Assembly (NCBI GenBank): GCA_963576725.1
Contig: OY755252.1
Coordinates: 22,575,450-22,639,449, forward strand
Direction of reading: 5' to 3'
From: Azorinus chamasolen
Lineage: Eukaryota; Mollusca; Bivalvia; Cardiida; Solecurtidae
Length of the DNA: 64,000 nt
Position 1 is the stretch's first letter. Every line of letters starts with the position of its first letter. Position numbers and translations under genes: made by a program. Shown here piece by piece: positions 57,909 through 64,000 of the stretch. A model generated the notes under the pieces. The model saw only the letters and a program-made list of their open reading frames with translations, did not search any database and was not told where the DNA came from.

Positions 57909-60900
57909 TAGCTCACCAGAGCACAAAGTGCTCAAGGTGAGCTATTGTGATACCCCTGTGTCCGGCGTCTGTCTGTCCGTCTGTCTGTGCGTCAACAATT
58001 TCAAACGACTTCTTCTCTGAAACCGACTGCCCAATTGTAACCAAACTTGGTCAGATACATACTGTGGGTGGGTGCTTCAAAAGTTGTTAAAAGATAGTGG
58101 GTGGGGCCATCGGTCTTGTTGCCATGGCAACTGTACACAATTAGAAAAATCTTCTTCTCCAGAATGACTTGTCCGATTTGAATATAGTTTTCACCAAAAT
58201 GTTTCACAGTTGATAGACTTTAAAAGTTGTTAAAAGAATTTTAATCCGGCAAAAAACATGGCCGCCAGAGGGCGTGGTCATTTTTTAGCTCACCAGAGCA
58301 CAAAGTGCTCAAGGTGAGCTTTTGTGATACCCCTGTGTCCGGCGTCCGGCGTCCGTCTGTCCGTCTGTCCGTCAACAATTTTAAACGACTTCTTCTCTGA
58401 AACCGACTGCCCAATTGTAACCAAACTTGGTCAGATACACACTGTGGGTTGGGGCTTCAAAAGTTGTTAAAAGATAGTGGGCGGGGCCATCGGTCTTGTT
58501 GCCATGGCAACCAGACACAATATCTAGAAAAATCTTCTTCTCCAGAATGACTTGTTGGATTTGAATATAGTTTTCACCAAAATGTTTCTCAGTTGATAGA
58601 CTTCAAAAGTTGTTAAAAGAATTTTGATCGGGCAAAAAACATGGCCGCCAGAGGGCGTGGTCATTTTTTCCATATATGGTAATATGGAATTTTCATTGGA
58701 AAATCTTTAAAAATCTTCTTCTCTGAAACTAAAGCCTAGACCTTTGATATTCGGTATGTAGCATGATCTTATGGTCCTCTACAAAGATTGTTCAAATTAT
58801 GGCCCCCGGGCCAAAAATGGCCCCGCCCAAGGGCTTATCAGTTTTTCATAGGAAAATCTTTAAAAATCTTCTTCTCTGAAAGTGTAAGGCCTAGACCTTT
58901 GATATTAGGTATGTAGCATGATCTTATGGTCCTCTACAAATATTGTTCAAATTATGACCCCCGGGCCAAAAATGGCCCCGCCCATGGGCTTATCAGTTTT
59001 TCATAGGAAAATCTTTAAAAATCTTCTTCTCTGAAAGTGTAAGGCCGAGATCTTTGATATTTGGTATGTAGCATGATCTTATGGTCCTCTACAAATATTG
59101 TTCAAATTATGACCCCCGGGTCAAAAATGGCCCGCCCAAGGGCTTATCAGTTTTTCATTGGAATTTTTAAAAAAAATCTACTTCTCTAAAGCTGTAAGGC
59201 CTAGACCCTTGATATTTAATATGTAGCATGATCTTATGGTCCTCTACAAATAGTGTACAAATTATGACCCCCAGGCCAAAAATGGCCCCGCCCAAGGGCT
59301 TATCAGTTTTTCATAGGAAATTCTTTAAAAATCTTTTTCTCTGAAATTGTATGGCCTAGACCTTTGATATTTGGTATGTAGCATGAACTTGTGATCCTGG
59401 ACAAATATTGTTCAAATAATGACCCCCAGGCCAAAAATGGCCCCGCCCAAGGGCTTATCAGTTTTTCATAGGAAAATCTACTGAAACTGTAAGGCCTAGA
59501 CCATTGATATTTGGTATGACTAACATGATCTATTGGTCCTCTATAAATATGTAGCTGTGGCTTGTAGTCCTCTGCCAAGAATGTTTAACTTACGACCCTG
59601 ACCACTGGGCGAAACTTGGCCCTGCCTCAGGGCTTATCAGTTTTTCATGGGAAAAATATGAAATATTATTTTTCTCTGAAATCATAAGGCTTAGACCTTT
59701 AATTAATTGTATACTGCTTTGCCTTGTGGTTCTCTAACAAGGTTGTCCACATTATTTCTTGTGGTCAAAAAAGGCCCCGCCCCTGGGGTTATCTCAGGTG
59801 AGCGCTTCAGGGCCTCATGGCCCTCTTGTTCCATATATGGTAATATTGGAAAATCTTTAAAAATCTTCTTCTCTGAAACTTTAAAGCCTAGACCTTTGAT
59901 ATTTGGTATGTAGCATGATCTTATGGTCCTCTACAAAGATTGTTCAAATTATGACCCCCGGGCCAAAAATGGCCCCGCCCAAGGGCTTATCAGTTTTTCA
60001 TAGGAAAATCTTTAAAAATCTTCTTCACTGAAACTGTAAGGCCTAGAACTTTGATATTTGGTATGTAGCATGATCTTATGGTCCTCTACAAAGTTTGTTC
60101 AAATTATGACCCCCGGGCCAAAAATGGCCCCGCCTAAGGGCTTATCAGTTATTCATAGGAAAATCTTTAAAAATCTTCTTCTCTCAAACTGTAAGGCCTA
60201 GACCTTTGATATTTGGTATGTAGCATGATCTTATGGTCCTCTACAAATATTGTTCAAATTATGACCCCCGGGCCAAAAATGGCCCGGCCCAAGGGCTTAT
60301 CAGTTTTTCATAGGAAAATCTTTAAAAATCTTCTTATCTCAAACTGTAAGGCCTAGAACTTTGATATTTGGTATGTAGCATGAATTATTGGTCCTCTACA
60401 AAAGATGTTCGAATTATGACCCCCAGGCCAAAAATGGCCCTGCCCAAGGGCTTATTAGTTTTTCATAGGAAAATCTTAAAAAATATTTTTCTCTCAAACT
60501 GTAAGGCCTAGACCTTTGATATTTTGTATGTAGCATGATCTTATGGTCCTCTACAAATATTGTTCAAATTATGACCCCCGGGCCAAAAATGGCCCCGCCC
60601 AAAGGCTTATCAGTTTTTCATTGGAAAATCTTTAAAAATCTACTGAAACTGTAAGGCCTAGACCATTGATATTTGGTATGTAACATGATCTAATGGTCCT
60701 CTACAAATATGTAGCTGTGGCTTGTGGTCCTCTGCCAAAAATATTTAACTTAACGACCCTGACCACTGGGCGAAACTTGGCCCCGCCTCAGGGCTTATCA
60801 GTTTTTCATGGGTAAAATATAAAATATTATTTTTCTCTGAAACCATAAGGCTTAGACCTTTAATTAATGGCATACTGCTTTGCCTAGTGGTTCTCTACCA

Positions 60901-60991
60901 AGGTTGTACACATGATTTCTTGTGGTCAAAAATGGCCCCGCCCCTGGGGTTATCTCAGGTGAGCGCTTCAGGGCCTCATGGCCCTCTTGTC
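57909..60991 (+). mobile_element. Middle nested family A'' element
   Basis: 5' hairpin AGCTCACCAGAGCACAAAGT at 57,910; 3' end ATCTCAGGTGAGCGCTTCAG, GGGCCTCATGGCCC, CTCTTGT. It starts with a distinct first segment (AACGACTTCTTCTCTGAAAC, AACCAAACTTGGTCAGATAC) before the A'' core. It is broken at GGTCATTTTTT (58,285) and resumes at CCATATATGG (59,831). Confidence 0.85.
58286..59830 (+). mobile_element. Innermost nested family A'' element
   Basis: It has the same 5' and 3' ends and the same first segment as the copy that hosts it, so a young copy inserted into its own relative. It contains the uninterrupted version of the host's broken site (GTGGTCATTTTTTCCATATA at about 58,660-58,680), which makes the insertion point exact. 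About seven core units. Confidence 0.87.
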
Positions 60992-62708
60992 ATAGGAAAA
61001 TCTTTAAAAATCTTCTTCTCTGAAACTAAGGCATAGACCTTTGATATTTGGTATGTAGCATCATCTAATGGTCCTCTACTAAGTTTGTTCAAATTATGAC
61101 CCCTGGGCCAAAAATGGCCCCGCCCCAGGGCTTATCAGTTTTTCATAGGAAAATCTTTAAAAATCTTCTTCTCTGAAACTGTAAGACATAGACCTTTGGT
61201 ATTTGGTATGTAGCATCATCTAATGGTCCTCTACTAAGATTTTTCAAATTATGACCTCTGGGCCAAAAATGGCCCCGCCCCTGGGCTTATCAGTTTTTCA
61301 TAGGAAAATCTTTAAAAATCATCTTCTCTGAAAATGTAAGGCATAGACCTTTGGTATCTGGTATGTAGCATCATCTAATTGTCCTCTACTAAGTTTGTTC
61401 AAATTATGACCCCCAGGATAAAAATGGCCCGGCCCCAGGGCTTATCAGTTTTTCATAGGAAAATCTTTAAAAATCTTCTTCTCTGAAACTGTAAGGCATA
61501 GACCTTTGATATTTGGTATCATCTAATGGTCCTCTACTAAGATTGTTCAAATGATGACCCCTGGGCCAAAAATGGCCCCACCCCGGGGCTTATAAGTTTT
61601 TCATAGGAAAATCTTTAAAAATCTTCTTCTCTGAAAATGTAAGGAATAGACCTTTGGTATTTGGTATGTAGCATCATCTAATGCTCCTCTACTAAGATTG
61701 TTCAAATTATGACCCCCAGGACAAAAATGGCCCGCCCTGGGGCTTATCAGTTTTTCATAGGAAAATCTTGAAGAAATCATCTTCTCTGAAACTGTAAGGC
61801 ATAGACCTTTGATATTTGGTATGTAGCATGATCTAATGGTCCTCTACTAAGATTTTTCAAATTATGACTCCTGGGCCAAATATGGCCCCGCCCCGGGGCT
61901 TATCAGTTTTTCATAGGAAAATCTTTAAATATATTCTTCTCTAAAATTATAAGGTATAGACCTTTGATATTTGGTATGTATAGCATTATTTAATCATCCT
62001 CTACTAAGATTAATCAAAATATGACCCCTGGACCAAAAATGGCCCCGCCCAAGGGCTTATCAGTTTTTCATAGGAAAATCTTTAAAAATCTTCTCCTCCA
62101 GAACTGCAAGGTCTAGGCCCTTGATATTTGGTATGTAGCATCATCTAATGGTTTTCTACCAAGATTATTCAAATTATTACCCCTGGGTCAAAATGGCCCC
62201 GCCCTGGGGCTTATCAGTTTTTCATATGAAAAGCTTTAAGAATCTTCTTCTCCAAAACTGTAAGGCAGAGACCTTTAATATTTGGTATGTAGCGCTATCT
62301 AATAGTTTTTCTACCAAGATTGTTCAAATTATGTCCCCTGAGTTGAAAACTTCCCCGCCCAGGGGCATATCAGTTTTTTTATAGGAAAGTTTTTAAAAAT
62401 CTTCTTAAAAATCTTTAAAAGTCTTCTCTGAACTTGTAAGGCATAGACCTTAGATATTTGGTATGTTGCATTATCTAATAGTCCTCTACCAAGATTTTCA
62501 AATTATGAACCCCGGATCAAAATTGACCCCACCCTGGGGCTTAACAGTTTTTCATAGGAAAATCTTTAAGGTCTAGACTCTTTATATTTAGTATGTAGCA
62601 TCATCTGATGGTTTTCTACCAAGATTTTTCAAATTATGCAATCTGTCATTGAAATCATTAATCTGTTACGAACAGGTGAGCGATTAAGGGCCATCATGGC
62701 CCTCTTGG

Positions 62709-63126
62709 TTTAATTTTGAAATTTGACCCTGTGTCTTTTTTTTTTTTAAATGTTAAGAATTTACCCAGGATCTGTTTTTAACGTTGACAATCAACCCAGG
62801 GTCCTTTTTAACGTTGAGAATGACTTACGGTCCTTTTTAACTAAGTTTTGACCCATGGCTTTTTTCTTAGCTATCATAATCGTCAAAGGTTCTGTTTCTA
62901 ATGTTAAGAACTGACTCCTGTGTTACTTTTAACAGCATCAAAATTTCATGTTACACCTGCATTACATTGTATTGTTTTTTCGCCAAAATGCATTTCAGTG
63001 TCAAACACTTTGGGGGCATTTGTCTCCCGTGACCACTCTCTTGTTAAAGATTTTTTGGATGGATTGCTCACAATCCAGGCTTATCGATTGGCGAATGCCG
63101 TCCATCCGTCCGGTTGACATTTTTAT
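62709..63126. other. Spacer, no gene seen
   Basis: A loose repetition of GTTGAGAATGACTTACGGTC-like phrases (CCAGGATCTG, CCCAGGGTCC, TTACGGTCC near 62,765-62,835) precedes the next A element. Frames of 65-147 codons spanning 62,920-63,391 run into repeat sequence and are not convincing. Confidence 0.45.
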
Positions 63127-64000
63127 TAGCTCACCTGGCATGAAGTGCCAGTTGAGGTATTGTGAGGAGGCAGTCTCCGGCGTCCGTCATCGTGCGTATG
63201 TGCATCGTGCGTCGTCAACAATTTACTTAAACATCTTCTTCTCTGAAACCACAAAGCCTAGAGCTTTGATATTTGGTTTGTGGAATCATCTAACAAAGAT
63301 TGTTCAAATTATGTCCCCCGGACCAAAAATGGCCCAGCCCTGGGGCTTATCAGTTTTTCTTAGGAAAATCTTTAAGAATCTTCTCCTCTGAAACCGTAAG
63401 GCCTAGACCTTTGATATTTGGTATGTAGCATGATCTAATGGTCCTCTACAAAGATTGTTCAAATTATGACCCCCAGACGAAAAATGGCCCACCCCGGGGG
63501 CTTATCAGTTTTTATAGGAAAATCTTTAAAAATCTTCTTTTCTGAAACTGTAAGGCCTAGACCTTTGGTATTTAGTATGTAGCATGATCTAATGGTCCTC
63601 TACATAGATTGTTCAAATTATGACCTCGGACCAAAAATGGCCCCACCCGGGTGCTTATCAGTTTTTCATTGGAAAACCTTTAAAAATCTTCTTATCTGAA
63701 ACCGTAAGGCCTATACCTTTGATATTTGGTATGAAGCATCATCTATTGGTTCTCTACAAAAATTGTTCAAATTGTGTTCCCCGGACCAAAAATGGCCCCG
63801 CCCAAGGGCTTATCAGTTTTTCATAAAAAGTTTCTTCTCTGAAACCGAAAGGCCTAGACCTTTGATATTTGGTATGTAGCATCATCTAATGGTCCTCTAC
63901 AAAGATTGTTCAAACTATGATCCCCGGTCCAAAAATGGCCCCAGCCCGGGGCTTATCAGTTTTTCATAGGAAAATCTTTGAAAATCTTCTCCTAAACTGT
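63127..64000 (+). mobile_element. Family A'' element cut by the window end
   Basis: The 5' hairpin is AGCTCACC-TGGCA-...-TGCCA, with the outer stem degraded, followed by a CGTCATCGTGCG repeat and five or so core units of about 150 bp up to the last base. The 3' end lies outside the window. Confidence 0.8.

Larger units (their letters stand above)
57643..62708 (+). mobile_element. Family A'' element, outermost of three nested copies
   Basis: The 5' hairpin is AGCTCACC-TGGCAC-AAA-GTGCCA, then GTCGTCGTGTGTCGTGCG and core. It ends CAGGTGAGCGATTAAGGGCC, ATGGCCCTCTTGG (62,708). The core text stops at CTTATCAGTTTTT (57,908) and continues at 60,992 with CATAGGAAAATC, the phrase that follows in every intact unit. 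Core units are about 150 bp (CTTATCAGTTTTTCATAGG, CCTAGACCTTTGATATTTGG, GACCCCCGGGCC). Confidence 0.85.

Noticed and set aside
63001..63120. Another D-like element starting TTTGGGGGCATTTGTC
   Set aside because: Only a short resemblance to the D 3' end (TTGGGGGCATTTGTC) followed by CTCTCTTGTT; no core or 5' end nearby, so at most a tiny relic.

Overview
All calls here were made by eye, with no alignments or database searches. The window looks like non-coding animal DNA from a mollusc, most likely a bivalve. The evidence is a dense load of mobile-element families whose conceptual translations and termini I recognise from bivalve genomes (for example elements that start TTTTTAGCTCACCAGAGCAC and end GGCCCTCTTGTT), a decayed LINE, a decayed Ty3/gypsy element, AT-rich spacers and a possible spliced exon. 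The species is not determined. No complete host gene was found; the best host-coding candidate is one possible internal exon at 48,466-48,687.

Region 1 (1-18,137) is a complex satellite. It begins with two almost identical tandem copies of a 1,616-bp unit, then a broken third copy, and then shuffled segments re-duplicated at 4.05 kb and 7.5 kb spacing. The unit is built from diverged sub-repeats that share a TTTCGCTTTAGGGCGAAG core. 3'-terminal pieces of a retroelement (called X here), an element of family R in both orientations, an inverted element G (10.6-11.4 kb) and a tandem-core element D (16.3-17.5 kb) interrupt it.

Region 2 (18,138-33,374) holds a broken gypsy pol interrupted by an X insertion, a three-unit array of family R, a 160-bp foldback, a 5'-truncated and frameshifted LINE interrupted by a reversed X copy, several long palindromes, and a roughly 2.4-kb inverted-repeat element with a CAGGG-ended element inside it.

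Region 3 (33,375-64,000) is almost wholly elements nested within elements. Families A (subtypes A, A' and A''), B, C, D and E share one plan: a hairpin at the 5' end, a GTCCGTC/GTCTGTC-type simple repeat (weak or absent in E), a tandem core of roughly 140-165 bp units, and, where intact, an end in or near CTTGTT. Six insertions can be compared with an uninterrupted copy of the same sequence. In each the insert sits at a T-run or TT and no long target duplication is seen. This fits non-autonomous rolling-circle (Helentron/HINE, 'pearl'-like) elements; that assignment is inference. The cores of C, D and E are packed with AGGTCA-type nuclear-receptor half-sites, and E carries repeated perfect AGGTCACTGTGACCT palindromes. 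Two classes of related 50-65-bp palindromes are scattered through the spacers.

None of the coding remnants looks functional. The gypsy integrase and the LINE reverse transcriptase each lack an expected catalytic aspartate as well as carrying stops or frameshifts.
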